Source: Candidatus Cloacimonadota bacterium (GTDB taxonomy: Bacteria; Cloacimonadota; Cloacimonadia; Cloacimonadales; TCS61). Taken from it: 10,692 nucleotides of DNA. The stretch's first letter is position 1; every line of letters begins with the position of its first letter. The position numbers were made by a program, and so were the translations under genes. This document shows, piece by piece, positions 1-6,403 of this stretch. A model generated the notes under the pieces. That model saw only the letters and a list, made by a program, of their open reading frames with translations. It had not been told where the DNA came from and ran no database searches. The stretch is from positions 1 to 10,692 of the forward strand of contig JAQICU010000098.1 in the NCBI GenBank assembly GCA_027858325.1. The letters run 5' to 3'.

Positions 1-121
1 TAATTTGACCACCAACAAGTGCTTTTTCAAAAATAACTGTTTTCATACCACCACGGGCAGCATATACGGCAGCCGCAAGTCCTGCCGGACCTCCGCCGAT
101 TATTGCCACATCAAAATCCAT
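1..121 (-). CDS. trxB: Thioredoxin reductase-like FAD flavoprotein, N-terminal fragment
   Basis: The reverse strand encodes 40 codons before the window edge. They carry the dinucleotide-binding start of a pyridine nucleotide-disulfide oxidoreductase: a beta strand (DVAIIGGG) followed by PAGLAAAVYAARGG, then a second strand (KTVIFEK) and GGQI. This arrangement is typical of the FAD-binding N-terminus of thioredoxin reductase (TrxB), which uses NADPH to reduce thioredoxin in the cytoplasm. The CxxC active site and NADPH domain lie outside the window, so related flavoproteins such as an AhpF-like or ferredoxin-NADP reductase of the same fold cannot be excluded. The start is ambiguous: an in-frame ATG at 145 gives eight more residues, and the GGAGGAG run just inside it is 15 nt from the ATG at 121, which is too far to decide. 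It lies downstream of rlmH on the same strand, with a 93-117 nt AT-rich gap depending on the start. Confidence 0.8.
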   Translation of the reverse strand, partial: MDFDVAIIGGGPAGLAAAVYAARGGMKTVIFEKALVGGQI

Positions 122-209
122 TTTATTTTCCAACTTCTCCTCCATTTTTTTTTGTTAAAAACTATTTTATCTTTCATAAAAAGCAAATTATATTTATACT
201 ATTAAATGC

Positions 210-262
210 ATTTCTTATTCTTTAAACAAATACAATCATTAATAATGATATTTCTTATTCTT
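210..262. repeat. 13-bp direct repeat, copies 40 bp apart, at the rlmH 3' end
   Basis: The 13-mer ATTTCTTATTCTT occurs at 210-222 and again at 250-262. The right copy encodes the last residues of RlmH; the left copy lies just beyond its stop codon. On the minus strand the similarity continues imperfectly for several more bases (AAGAATAAGAAAT followed by a CATT-TAAT-like stretch). This could be a small tandem duplication of the gene end. In such AT-rich DNA chance is also possible. Confidence 0.35.
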
Positions 263-706
263 GATGATCGTAAATGAACGATATAACTGTTCTACTAATA
301 GAAATCGAATCATCTGATGTGTAAATGTGAACCTGGAAAAGCTTAATACTAGATCTGCTCTTTTTAATATTCTTTTAGAAAGACCATAAACACCACCAAT
401 TACAAAGATAAGATCTTTCCCAAAAGTTGATTTATCATCTATAAACTTAGCAATTTCCTCAGAAGAGAACTCCTTCCCGTTCTCATCCAGAACAATAATG
501 AAAGATGATGCTGGAAAGCTCTTTTCTAATATTTCTGCTTCCTGGTCTTTTACTATTTTTATTGTTTTACTCCCTGTTAATTTTACATCAGGTAATATTT
601 GCCAATTTAATTTGGCATATTTGGAAATTCTTTTCTGGTATTCTTTAATTCCTTCTACTATGAATTTTTGTTTAGTCTTTCCTAAACATATTATTTTTAT
701 TTTCAT
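239..706 (-). CDS. rlmH: 23S rRNA (pseudouridine1915-N3)-methyltransferase RlmH
   Basis: This 155-residue protein has the usual RlmH length and reads through the family end to end. RlmH is a small SPOUT-fold, SAM-dependent enzyme that methylates pseudouridine 1915 in helix 69 of 23S rRNA on the assembled 70S ribosome. Visible landmarks are the N-terminal strand MKIKIICLGK, the LDENGKEFSSEEIA segment around residues 73-86, the SAM-binding loop FVIGGVYGLS at about 101-110, and the C-terminal knot region with FTFTHQMIRFLLVEQLYRSF (127-146) ending in KKYHY. The family usually has GG[PA]YG; here it is GGVYG. It begins 28 nt after the ptb-like stop on the same strand, so the two are probably cotranscribed. 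No good Shine-Dalgarno is visible in the AT-rich spacer. A 13-bp direct repeat overlaps its 3' end. Confidence 0.95.
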   Translation of the reverse strand: MKIKIICLGKTKQKFIVEGIKEYQKRISKYAKLNWQILPDVKLTGSKTIKIVKDQEAEILEKSFPASSFIIVLDENGKEFSSEEIAKFIDDKSTFGKDLIFVIGGVYGLSKRILKRADLVLSFSRFTFTHQMIRFLLVEQLYRSFTIIKNKKYHY

Positions 707-734
707 AAATTTAAATATTATGATTTTTTAGAGA

Positions 735-1634
735 TCATTTTGCACTTAACACTCCCAAAGCCATTGAAAGCATTTTAGTTTCTGCAGCATCAACTCGAGA
801 AGCAATAATAATCGGTACTTTAGCCCCCATAACAACATGAGCTACTCTAAAATTACAATAATAAGTGAGAGCTTTGCCAAAGATATTACCTGCTTCAATA
901 TTGGGAACAATAAGCACATCGGCATTTCCGGCAACTTCCGATTCTATACACTTTGCTTTTGCTGCCATTTTACTTATTGCTCCATCAAGAGCAAGTGGTC
1001 CTTCAACAATACAATCCTTAATCTGATTTTTTTTAAAAATTTCGGTTATAATATTTGCATCAACCGTAGCCGGCATTTTGGGATTTACTATCTCAACAGC
1101 AGCGAGAAGTGCAACTTTAGGTTTAGGGTTATCCAAAGCATGAGCAACTTTTACAGCATTATTGATAATAGAAACTTTTTCTTCCACACCAGGAAAAAGA
1201 TTAATTCCACCATCACTCAATAAAACCAGCTTTTCAGGATGTTCATAAACAAGTACATCACTAAGATTTTCTCCGGTTCTCAATCCTGTTTCTTTATCTA
1301 ATACAGCTTTTATAAGTGTTGCAGTAGAACATTTTCCTTTTAATAAAATATCTGTCTTTCCTTCTCTGATAGATTTAACGGATTCTGCTGCAGCCAAATC
1401 TAGATCTTCACCTGTATCAATGATTGTAAAATCATTCACGAATCCAGAAGCATTTTCCAGTAAATATTTTTCTATATACCGTTTATCTCCAACAAGTAAG
1501 CTATCAGCAATATCCTCTTCCTTTGCCATTAAAGCAGCATCTATAGCCGATGGAGTATGCGCCGCTGCAATTACAACTGTTTTGTTTTTCATTACTTTAA
1601 CTTTTGACAGCAATTGTTCAAAATTCTTGATCAT
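735..1634 (-). CDS. ptb: Phosphate butyryl/acetyltransferase (PTA_PTB family)
   Basis: This 299-residue protein is the length of phosphate butyryltransferases and matches the PTA_PTB family throughout. The enzyme interconverts acyl-CoA plus phosphate and acyl-phosphate plus CoA; a kinase then makes ATP from the acyl-phosphate. Recognisable segments are VVIAAAHTPSAIDAALMAKE near the N-terminus, LLKGKCSTATLIKAVLDKETGLRTG in the middle, the EGPLALDGAISKMAA stretch, and the C-terminal VAGNADVLIVPNIEAGNIF and IIIASRVDAAETKMLSMALG. The layout fits Ptb rather than the larger Pta, but acyl specificity cannot be read from the sequence. The ATG at 1634 is chosen because GGGAG at 1640-1644 lies 5 nt upstream; the TTG at 1646 would put that site inside the gene. 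No butyrate or acetate kinase gene is present in the window. It heads a leftward set with rlmH and probably trxB. Confidence 0.88.
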   Translation of the reverse strand: MIKNFEQLLSKVKVMKNKTVVIAAAHTPSAIDAALMAKEEDIADSLLVGDKRYIEKYLLENASGFVNDFTIIDTGEDLDLAAAESVKSIREGKTDILLKGKCSTATLIKAVLDKETGLRTGENLSDVLVYEHPEKLVLLSDGGINLFPGVEEKVSIINNAVKVAHALDNPKPKVALLAAVEIVNPKMPATVDANIITEIFKKNQIKDCIVEGPLALDGAISKMAAKAKCIESEVAGNADVLIVPNIEAGNIFGKALTYYCNFRVAHVVMGAKVPIIIASRVDAAETKMLSMALGVLSAK

Positions 1635-1639
1635 GATCT

Positions 1640-1644
1640 CTCCC
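1640..1644 (-). promoter_or_regulatory. Ribosome binding site that fixes the ptb start
   Basis: GGGAG on the minus strand, 5 nt from the ATG at 1634-1632. It favours that ATG over the in-frame TTG four codons further upstream. Confidence 0.6.
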
Positions 1645-1664
1645 AATCATTATTTAATAAGGAA

Positions 1665-1694
1665 TTGTTAGAATATGCTATTGAATTAGGTCAA
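1665..1694 (-). promoter_or_regulatory. Possible promoter for the leftward ptb-rlmH genes
   Basis: On the minus strand TTGACC (1694-1689) resembles a sigma70-type -35 box. The best -10 at 18-bp spacing is TAACAA (1670-1665), a weak match. The position, about 30 nt upstream of the ptb start, is right for a promoter. The -10 is poor, so this is a candidate only. Confidence 0.25.
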
Positions 1695-1757
1695 GGATTT
1701 TATTATGAGAAATGCTTATAATAGATGACTTAAAAGTAACGATGAAGCGGAATTAAC

Positions 1758-1786
1758 TTGACATTTTATAACCTTTTTTTTGTATT
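1758..1786 (+). promoter_or_regulatory. Candidate sigma70-type promoter for the M23-xseB-ispA genes
   Basis: A perfect -35 hexamer TTGACA (1758-1763) is followed after 17 bp by TGTATT (1781-1786), a four-of-six match to the -10 consensus. Transcription would start around 1793, just ahead of the GAGGA ribosome binding site at 1800-1804. It lies in the 173-nt divergent region between ptb and the M23 gene, where a rightward promoter is required. Confidence 0.5.
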
Positions 1787-1807
1787 GAAAAAAATAGATG
1801 AGGAAAT

Positions 1808-2746
1808 ATGGCAGTATCAAAAAGATGGCATTTAACATTATCAACGACTGAGTCTTATAGACCAATTAATATTAGTCTGTCCAAAAAAATCGGAATACTC
1901 TTATGTGCGTTGACAGTAATGTTTTTGCTTTTTTTTGCCGGATCAATATTCTTTATAGTCCTTAATCAATCACAGATTGCTCAGGCAAAAGAGCTATCTA
2001 AAGAGAATATTCTTCTTAAAGATAGACTTGTAGTTCTATCCTCTGAAATTGATTCAATTATGACAAAACTAAATTTGATGGAAAACTGGGAAGATAAGGT
2101 TCGTTCTGATAAGAATTTTAGAGCCATCAACAAAGAGATTCGAGAAATGGGTGTCGGTGGATTACCTATAATAGATACAACCTTTATTTCCTCAGATATC
2201 AATTTGAGTGAAAATTACTCTCTTGCATTGAATAAAATTATTCAGCTTAAAGGAAAAATCGAATTTGATTTTGACACACACGAAGAATTGAAAGATCTAG
2301 TTCAACTAAAAGAGGAATTATATTTAAATACTCCTTCAATATATCCAACATATGGAAGAATTTCTGATCCCTATGGATGGAGAACACATCCCATTACCGG
2401 TAATAGAAGCTTTCATAATGGTTTAGATATTGGTAATATAATTGGAACGCCAATATATGCTGTAGCCGATGGCAAGGTTTCATCCACCGGTAAACAGAAG
2501 TACTTTGGGACGTTCATCGCAATTTCTCACAATTTTGGATATCAGACAAACTTTGCTCATCTCCATAAAATATACGTAAAAAAGGGTGAAGAAGTTAAAA
2601 GAGGACAGATAATTGGAGTAATGGGGAATTCGGGACGTTCAACCGGAAGTCACCTACACTTTGAAGTTTTGAGATATAACAAATACAGAAATCCTTATGA
2701 GTATTTGAATAAACTTGAAGACGACATTATTATCACAAAAAAATAA
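1808..2746 (+). CDS. Membrane-anchored M23 (LytM) family metallopeptidase
   Basis: This 312-residue protein is a predicted peptidoglycan endopeptidase of the lysostaphin/LytM zinc family, which cuts peptide cross-links in the cell wall. It has a short basic cytoplasmic N-terminus, one hydrophobic segment at about 28-52, a charged and probably coiled-coil region at about 55-90, a linker, and the catalytic domain from about 182 to 300. The metal and catalytic residues are present: H203 and D207 in HNGLD, H251 in FAHLH, and H282/H284 in SHLHFE, so it should be active. The start is supported by GAGGA 3 nt upstream, and the gene follows a good promoter candidate. It is 26 nt ahead of xseB, suggesting cotranscription. 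Membrane-bound M23 proteins with coiled coils often act in division or cell-shape control. An FtsEX-like pair lies about 2.3 kb downstream, but a direct link is inference. Confidence 0.93.
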   Translation: MAVSKRWHLTLSTTESYRPINISLSKKIGILLCALTVMFLLFFAGSIFFIVLNQSQIAQAKELSKENILLKDRLVVLSSEIDSIMTKLNLMENWEDKVRSDKNFRAINKEIREMGVGGLPIIDTTFISSDINLSENYSLALNKIIQLKGKIEFDFDTHEELKDLVQLKEELYLNTPSIYPTYGRISDPYGWRTHPITGNRSFHNGLDIGNIIGTPIYAVADGKVSSTGKQKYFGTFIAISHNFGYQTNFAHLHKIYVKKGEEVKRGQIIGVMGNSGRSTGSHLHFEVLRYNKYRNPYEYLNKLEDDIIITKK

Positions 2747-2772
2747 TCCGGAAATGCACTTAGCCATTATAT

Positions 2773-2994
2773 ATGAAAGGTAAAATAAAATTTGAAGCCG
2801 CATTAATAAGATTAGAAGAGATAGTTCATGCACTAGAAGAAGGTGTGAATGAACTGGATAAGATCGTTGATCTTTTTGAAGAAGGGTCGGAGTTAGCTGA
2901 TTTTTGCAATAAAAAACTTGAGAGAATTGAGAACAAAATTGAAGTTTTAACAAACAAAATACATAAATCAAATGACAACAATGAGGAAATATGA
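2773..2994 (+). CDS. xseB: Exodeoxyribonuclease VII small subunit XseB
   Basis: This 73-residue acidic helical protein matches XseB in length and pattern: FEAALIRLEEIVHALEEG near residues 7-24, then VDLFEEGSELADFCNKKLERIENKIEVL. XseB binds the large subunit XseA to form exonuclease VII, which degrades single-stranded DNA to oligonucleotides in the cytoplasm. No xseA is present in the window, so the partner must be encoded elsewhere. The ATG at 2773 has no clear Shine-Dalgarno, since the 26-nt gap after the M23 gene is AT-rich. The gene ends in an ATGA overlap with ispA. The xseB-ispA pairing is a common bacterial arrangement, also found in E. coli, and supports both calls. Confidence 0.93.
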   Translation: MKGKIKFEAALIRLEEIVHALEEGVNELDKIVDLFEEGSELADFCNKKLERIENKIEVLTNKIHKSNDNNEEI

Positions 2995-3887
2995 GCACAA
3001 AAAATATGGTCTTAAAAAAAGACCTGAAAGAAAAACGCGAATTAGTTAACATTGCAATAGATCGATTCCTACCAAGAAAAGATGAGTATCCAAAACAAAT
3101 ACATAAAGCGATCCGTCACACATTATTTGCCGGTGGAAAGAGGCTAAGACCATATTTGTTGATAAATACCTACAAGCTTTTTAGAGATGATTTTGATAAG
3201 ACACTTCTAGTGGCAGGTGCTATCGAAATGTTGCACACATACACATTGATCCACGATGATCTGCCAGAAATTGATAATGATGAATTCAGGCGCGGAAAAA
3301 AAGCATGTCATGTCCTTTTTGGATCCGACATTGCCCTGTTGGCTGGAGATGCACTTTTGATTTACGCTTTTCAGGCAATTGCAAATGCAGTTGAAGTTGA
3401 TGAAAAACTCAGACTAGATTTTATTCGAGAACTTTCTATTGAAGCTGGACACTCTGGCCTCATCGCAGGACAGATGGTAGATATTCAAAGTGAAGGTAAA
3501 AAGATCTCAAAAGAAACACTCGAGTATATTCACTACAATAAAACTGCTAGATTAATCAACTTGCCAATCCATTTTGGTTGTATGCTTGCAGAGATTCAGG
3601 AAGAAGATCAAAAACGTATGGAATCTTTTGGTCAGAAAATCGGATTAGCCTTTCAGATAGTAGATGACATACTTGATATTGAAGGTTCAATGGAATCTCT
3701 TGGGAAAACCGTTGGTAAAGACTCAAAAGCAAAAAAAGCTACCTTCCCCGCTGTCTATGGATTAGAAAAATCCCGACAGATGGCTGAAACATTAGTGAAT
3801 GAGGCAAAAGCTCTTTTAGAACCATACGGCGAAAAAGCTGAATTACTCTTTATGCTTTGTGATTTTATTCATACACGAAAATTTTAA
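2991..3887 (+). CDS. ispA: Short-chain polyprenyl (farnesyl/geranylgeranyl) diphosphate synthase
   Basis: This 298-residue trans-isoprenyl diphosphate synthase condenses isopentenyl diphosphate with allylic diphosphates, making precursors for undecaprenyl carrier lipid and quinones. Key motifs are complete: GGKRLRP (48-54), the first aspartate-rich motif DDLPEID (89-95) followed by RRG, and the second motif DDILD (225-229), then the KKATFPAV segment. The first motif has the two-residue insertion of bacterial type II enzymes, with a tyrosine five residues before it as in E. coli IspA. A farnesyl diphosphate product is therefore likely, although geranylgeranyl is possible. The start is set by GAGGA just upstream and the four-base ATGA overlap with xseB, which implies translational coupling. 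A strong hairpin follows 20 nt after the stop. The N-terminus is complete and the length is normal. Confidence 0.92.
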   Translation: MSTKNMVLKKDLKEKRELVNIAIDRFLPRKDEYPKQIHKAIRHTLFAGGKRLRPYLLINTYKLFRDDFDKTLLVAGAIEMLHTYTLIHDDLPEIDNDEFRRGKKACHVLFGSDIALLAGDALLIYAFQAIANAVEVDEKLRLDFIRELSIEAGHSGLIAGQMVDIQSEGKKISKETLEYIHYNKTARLINLPIHFGCMLAEIQEEDQKRMESFGQKIGLAFQIVDDILDIEGSMESLGKTVGKDSKAKKATFPAVYGLEKSRQMAETLVNEAKALLEPYGEKAELLFMLCDFIHTRKF

Positions 3888-3907
3888 TCTAATAATAAGA
3901 TTTAGTT

Positions 3908-3932
3908 AACAGGGCTTCGACGAAGCCCTGTT
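3908..3932 (+). terminator. Perfect inverted repeat, probable terminator after ispA
   Basis: Two 12-base arms (AACAGGGCTTCG and CGAAGCCCTGTT) flank a single central A, giving a GC-rich hairpin of about 10-11 pairs with a tiny loop in otherwise AT-rich DNA. It sits in the 65-nt gap between ispA and dut. The following bases TTTCATTGTT form only an interrupted U-tract, so termination may be partial. The hairpin is symmetric, but the plus-strand reading fits the gene order. Confidence 0.7.
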
Positions 3933-3952
3933 TCATTGTTAAGGTTGGTTAA

Positions 3953-4390
3953 ATGTTAAAAGTAGAAATACAAAAAATAAATGAACACGCAAAACTTCCG
4001 AAGCGCATGACTGAACATTCTGCTGGTTATGACCTTTATTCTTGTAATGAAAAAGATATCGTTATTAAATCAGGAAAAGTTGTACTTATCCCAACCGGAA
4101 TTGCAATATCTTTACCAACACACTATGAAGCACAGATACGTCCCCGAAGCGGACTTGCGATTAAACATCAAATAGGAGTTCTCAATTCACCCGGAACAAT
4201 CGATGCTGATTATCGAGGTGAGATCAAGATCATACTATTTAATTTTGGAAAAGAAGACTTCGTTGTTGTATCTCATACTCGAATTGCACAAATGGTAGTT
4301 TCCCGTCACGAATCTATTGATTTTGTAATCACCGATCAGCTTGATGATACTGAACGCGGAAGTGGCGGATTTGGACACACAGAGCATTAG
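3953..4390 (+). CDS. dut: Deoxyuridine 5'-triphosphate nucleotidohydrolase (dUTPase)
   Basis: This 145-residue protein is a trimeric-type dUTPase, which hydrolyses dUTP to dUMP and diphosphate, keeping uracil out of DNA and feeding thymidylate synthesis. All five family motifs are visible in order: motif 1 SAGYDLYS (23-30), motif 2 RPRSGLA (63-69), motif 3 with GTIDADYRGE (81-90, catalytic Asp84 and Tyr87), motif 4 RIAQMVV (110-116), and the C-terminal flap RGSGGFGHT (135-143). The flap has histidine where serine is usual (GFGST), a minor change. AAGG lies 8 nt ahead of the ATG. It is the first gene after the hairpin and is followed after 12 nt by the trmN6-like gene, so it probably leads the downstream operon, although I see no convincing promoter in the short gap. 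Confidence 0.96.
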   Translation: MLKVEIQKINEHAKLPKRMTEHSAGYDLYSCNEKDIVIKSGKVVLIPTGIAISLPTHYEAQIRPRSGLAIKHQIGVLNSPGTIDADYRGEIKIILFNFGKEDFVVVSHTRIAQMVVSRHESIDFVITDQLDDTERGSGGFGHTEH

Positions 4391-4402
4391 ATAAGAGATA
4401 TT

Positions 4403-5014
4403 ATGCTTGTTCTAGTACAACTCCCATTTGGTAAAACCATTTACCAAACAAATAGTGGACATTCAATCACAACCGACTCAGCTTCTCTTGTAGAGACTAT
4501 TTCAGATCAAGTTTCTCAACAGGATATTAATTTGCTAGAGCTGGGTAGCGGGAATGGTATTATTTCTATCATGCTGTCGCATTATTATCCTAAGTGGGTG
4601 ATACTGGGAATTGAAATACAAAAACATCTGGTTAAAATTAGTCAGGATAATGCTAAGTTATCTCAGACATCTCCAAGCTTTACAGAAGCAGATCTCCGGG
4701 ATTTTACTTCTTCATTGAAATACGATCTGATAGTTTCTAACCCACCTTATTATTCAAAAGAAAAGGGCAGGATAAGCCCGATAGAGGAACGTGCAATTTC
4801 CCGACATGAAATTACTTGTAATATGATGGATATTTTGGAATGTGTAAAACGAAATTTGAAGATAGATGGCATGGTCTTTATTCTTTACCCGCAGAACAGA
4901 TGGGCAGATCTTGATAATTTTGCAAAAAAGGTTGACCTGAAAGCAGTGAAAAAATTTGTTCTAGATTCAGAACAGAATAAAAAGAAGATTATTGTGGAGC
5001 TTGTTCATGCTTAA
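4403..5014 (+). CDS. trmN6: TrmN6-like tRNA (adenine-N6) methyltransferase
   Basis: This 203-residue class I SAM-dependent methyltransferase belongs to the small-domain MTS group. The SAM-binding motif I is LELGSGNGI (45-53), the acidic end of strand 2 is GIEIQ (69-73), and the catalytic adenine-N6 motif is SNPPYY (112-117). The segment after it (GRISPIEERAISRHE) is characteristic of TrmN6/YfiC, which methylates A37 of tRNA1(Val). Substrate assignment is by family resemblance; another MTS-family N6-adenine methylase is the alternative. It is slightly short compared with E. coli YfiC, with a brief N-terminus before motif I. It starts 12 nt after dut with a weak GAG upstream, and its last eight bases overlap the start of the FtsE-like gene. 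Confidence 0.85.
   Translation: MLVLVQLPFGKTIYQTNSGHSITTDSASLVETISDQVSQQDINLLELGSGNGIISIMLSHYYPKWVILGIEIQKHLVKISQDNAKLSQTSPSFTEADLRDFTSSLKYDLIVSNPPYYSKEKGRISPIEERAISRHEITCNMMDILECVKRNLKIDGMVFILYPQNRWADLDNFAKKVDLKAVKKFVLDSEQNKKKIIVELVHA
4996..4999 (+). promoter_or_regulatory. Ribosome binding site that fixes the ftsE-like start
   Basis: GGAG lies inside the trmN6 3' end, 7 nt from the ATG at 5007. It selects that ATG over the in-frame TTG at 4992, which would place the site inside the gene. Confidence 0.6.
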
Positions 5015-5624
5015 AATAGAAGGATTTTCTTTATCCATAGAAAACAAGAAGTTTATGCTGATAAACGAGATGCTTATTGGAAGTGGCGTGAGAGTGAACA
5101 TATTTGGGAATAATGATACAGGAAGATCACTTTTATTAAGATCTATACATGGAGATCATCACAATTATGGTGGTCAAATCCTGATTAAAGATAAACCATT
5201 GTTATTCTATAAAAAAAAGAAAAAAACAATTCTTTTAGATAACACGTCACACCTTCTTATTAATGAAACTGTTTGGAAGAATATCATTATTCCTCTACCA
5301 AAAATAACTACCAGACAAAAGCAAAAGATCGTGGAATTATGCATGCTTTCACAACTTGGAGATAAGATCGGTAATAAGGTTAAAACACTTTCATCTTCAT
5401 CAAAAAAATTCATTGAACTGATACGTGCTGTAATCCAACTTCCACAGATCATTCTTATTGATGATCTTGAAAACTATTTCGATGATAAAAACATTACTGT
5501 CGCTTTAGAGATTTGCAATTTTGCCTTAAATAGTGGGGCATCATTGATAACTACATCCAAACGGAAACTGGATAATTTTGACTGTTATTACAGAATTCAG
5601 GATAGTAAAGTGGTGAAATTGTGA
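5007..5624 (+). CDS. ftsE: Degenerate FtsE-like ABC ATPase
   Basis: This 205-residue protein has the layout of an ABC ATPase and sits directly before an FtsX-like gene, so it is the FtsE position of a FtsEX complex, which in other bacteria acts at the division site to control peptidoglycan hydrolases. By my alignment, nearly all nucleotide-handling residues differ. Walker A is GNNDTGRS (34-41), with Arg40 for the lysine. The Q-loop position has Asn79. The signature LSGGQ is LSSSS (118-122). Walker B ILIDD (139-143) has Asp143 for the catalytic glutamate. The H-loop position is Ser174 (ITTSK). The fold-level features and the 618-nt open frame remain, with no stop or frameshift, so it seems a maintained protein with weak or absent ATPase activity rather than a dead gene. 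A run of eight A, G and seven A at 5211-5226 encodes KKKKK. Start chosen from GGAG upstream; LolD-type partners are a less likely reading. Confidence 0.75.
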   Translation: MLKIEGFSLSIENKKFMLINEMLIGSGVRVNIFGNNDTGRSLLLRSIHGDHHNYGGQILIKDKPLLFYKKKKKTILLDNTSHLLINETVWKNIIIPLPKITTRQKQKIVELCMLSQLGDKIGNKVKTLSSSSKKFIELIRAVIQLPQIILIDDLENYFDDKNITVALEICNFALNSGASLITTSKRKLDNFDCYYRIQDSKVVKL

Positions 5625-6403
5625 AAAAGGGAATATTCTTTCAGACTATAGCTATATTCATAATTCTTCTGGGATGGAATCTACTTCATTTGGGATTTGA
5701 ATTTCAAAAGGATATTCTTGAAGATAATATTTCTACTTCCCCGATGATGCTTCTTTCTATGCAGGAAAACACACTTGAGCAGCTTAGATCAAATATCGAG
5801 AAGAATGACTATATCAAAAATGTTACAATCATTCAAGATTCCATAATTGCTGAGAGGTTAATAGAAAACTATGATCTTGAAGACAGCAATGAAATACTAA
5901 GATCATATCTACTCCCCACAGCAATGCAGATAACCTTTGTAGGAGACAAGTTCCAAATTGAACAAAAACAAGAATTGGAAAGAATACTATTAGAATATTC
6001 TCCTTTAGTTATCTATTATTTTGATGAAACTCAGTGGCAAGGGACCCAAAATAAGATAGAACTTCTTAGAAAAGGTTATTATGCGGGTTTTGGTTTATTT
6101 ATAATTCTGATGTTATTCATTTCTATTTTCCTGCGAATTCATTTTGAAATGAAAAGTAATCTCTTCTGGAAAATATATCACTCTTCCGGAGGCAATATTG
6201 GAAAACGAAGAAAACAGTTTTTTGTTAATTCACTATATCTCTGTTTCATTCCGCTTATTCTTAATGTAGCTATCTATTATACATTGATATACTTTCAATT
6301 GCTTCACTTTGAAATAGATTATCGTTTCTTTGGCATAGAGTTATTAACGCTGGTTATCAGTTCATTATTTGCAGGAATAGCTTTAGGAAATAACTTGAAA
6401 TGA
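5621..6403 (+). CDS. ftsX: FtsX-like cell division permease
   Basis: This 260-residue membrane protein has FtsX topology: one transmembrane segment near 5-24, an outside domain of about 125 residues (26-150), then three segments near 153-172, 200-225 and 237-257. Within the outside domain the pattern LRSNIEKNDYIKNVTIIQDS, the later YLLPTAMQITFVGD (usual FtsX form: LPxS followed by a strand) and the DETQW near 135-139 follow the family order. The loop after segment 2 (about 173-199) occupies the place of the cytoplasmic coupling region but has poor resemblance to the usual acidic EIEIM-type helix. FtsX couples FtsE in the cytoplasm to hydrolases in the periplasm. It starts with GTG inside the ftsE stop (GTGA overlap) and ends with an ATGA overlap into pgsA. 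It is a little shorter than typical FtsX, mainly at the cytoplasmic N-terminus. Confidence 0.8.
   Translation: MKKGIFFQTIAIFIILLGWNLLHLGFEFQKDILEDNISTSPMMLLSMQENTLEQLRSNIEKNDYIKNVTIIQDSIIAERLIENYDLEDSNEILRSYLLPTAMQITFVGDKFQIEQKQELERILLEYSPLVIYYFDETQWQGTQNKIELLRKGYYAGFGLFIILMLFISIFLRIHFEMKSNLFWKIYHSSGGNIGKRRKQFFVNSLYLCFIPLILNVAIYYTLIYFQLLHFEIDYRFFGIELLTLVISSLFAGIALGNNLK

Noticed and set aside
837..1223. Open frame on the plus strand opposite the ptb-like gene
   Set aside because: It is antisense to a clearly coding, family-conserved gene, and its product is rich in Cys, His, Asn and Phe with no recognisable pattern.
1717..1722. Perfect TATAAT in the ptb/M23 divergent region
   Set aside because: No matching -35 at 16-18 bp on the plus strand. 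The TTGACA at 1758 with its 17-bp spacing is a better rightward promoter. It could still be a weak second start.
2754..2783. Nine-codon open frame just before xseB, a possible leader peptide
   Set aside because: No real ribosome binding site, no amino-acid bias toward a regulator and no attenuator hairpin, so chance is more likely.
2654..3052. 132-codon antisense frame across M23, xseB and ispA
   Set aside because: It spans three well supported genes on the other strand and contains no family pattern.
5007..6403. LolDE or MacB-type lipoprotein/exporter reading of the ABC pair
   Set aside because: The permease is 260 residues with one plus three membrane segments and an FtsX-like outside domain, which fits FtsX. 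LolE and MacB are about 400-650 residues.
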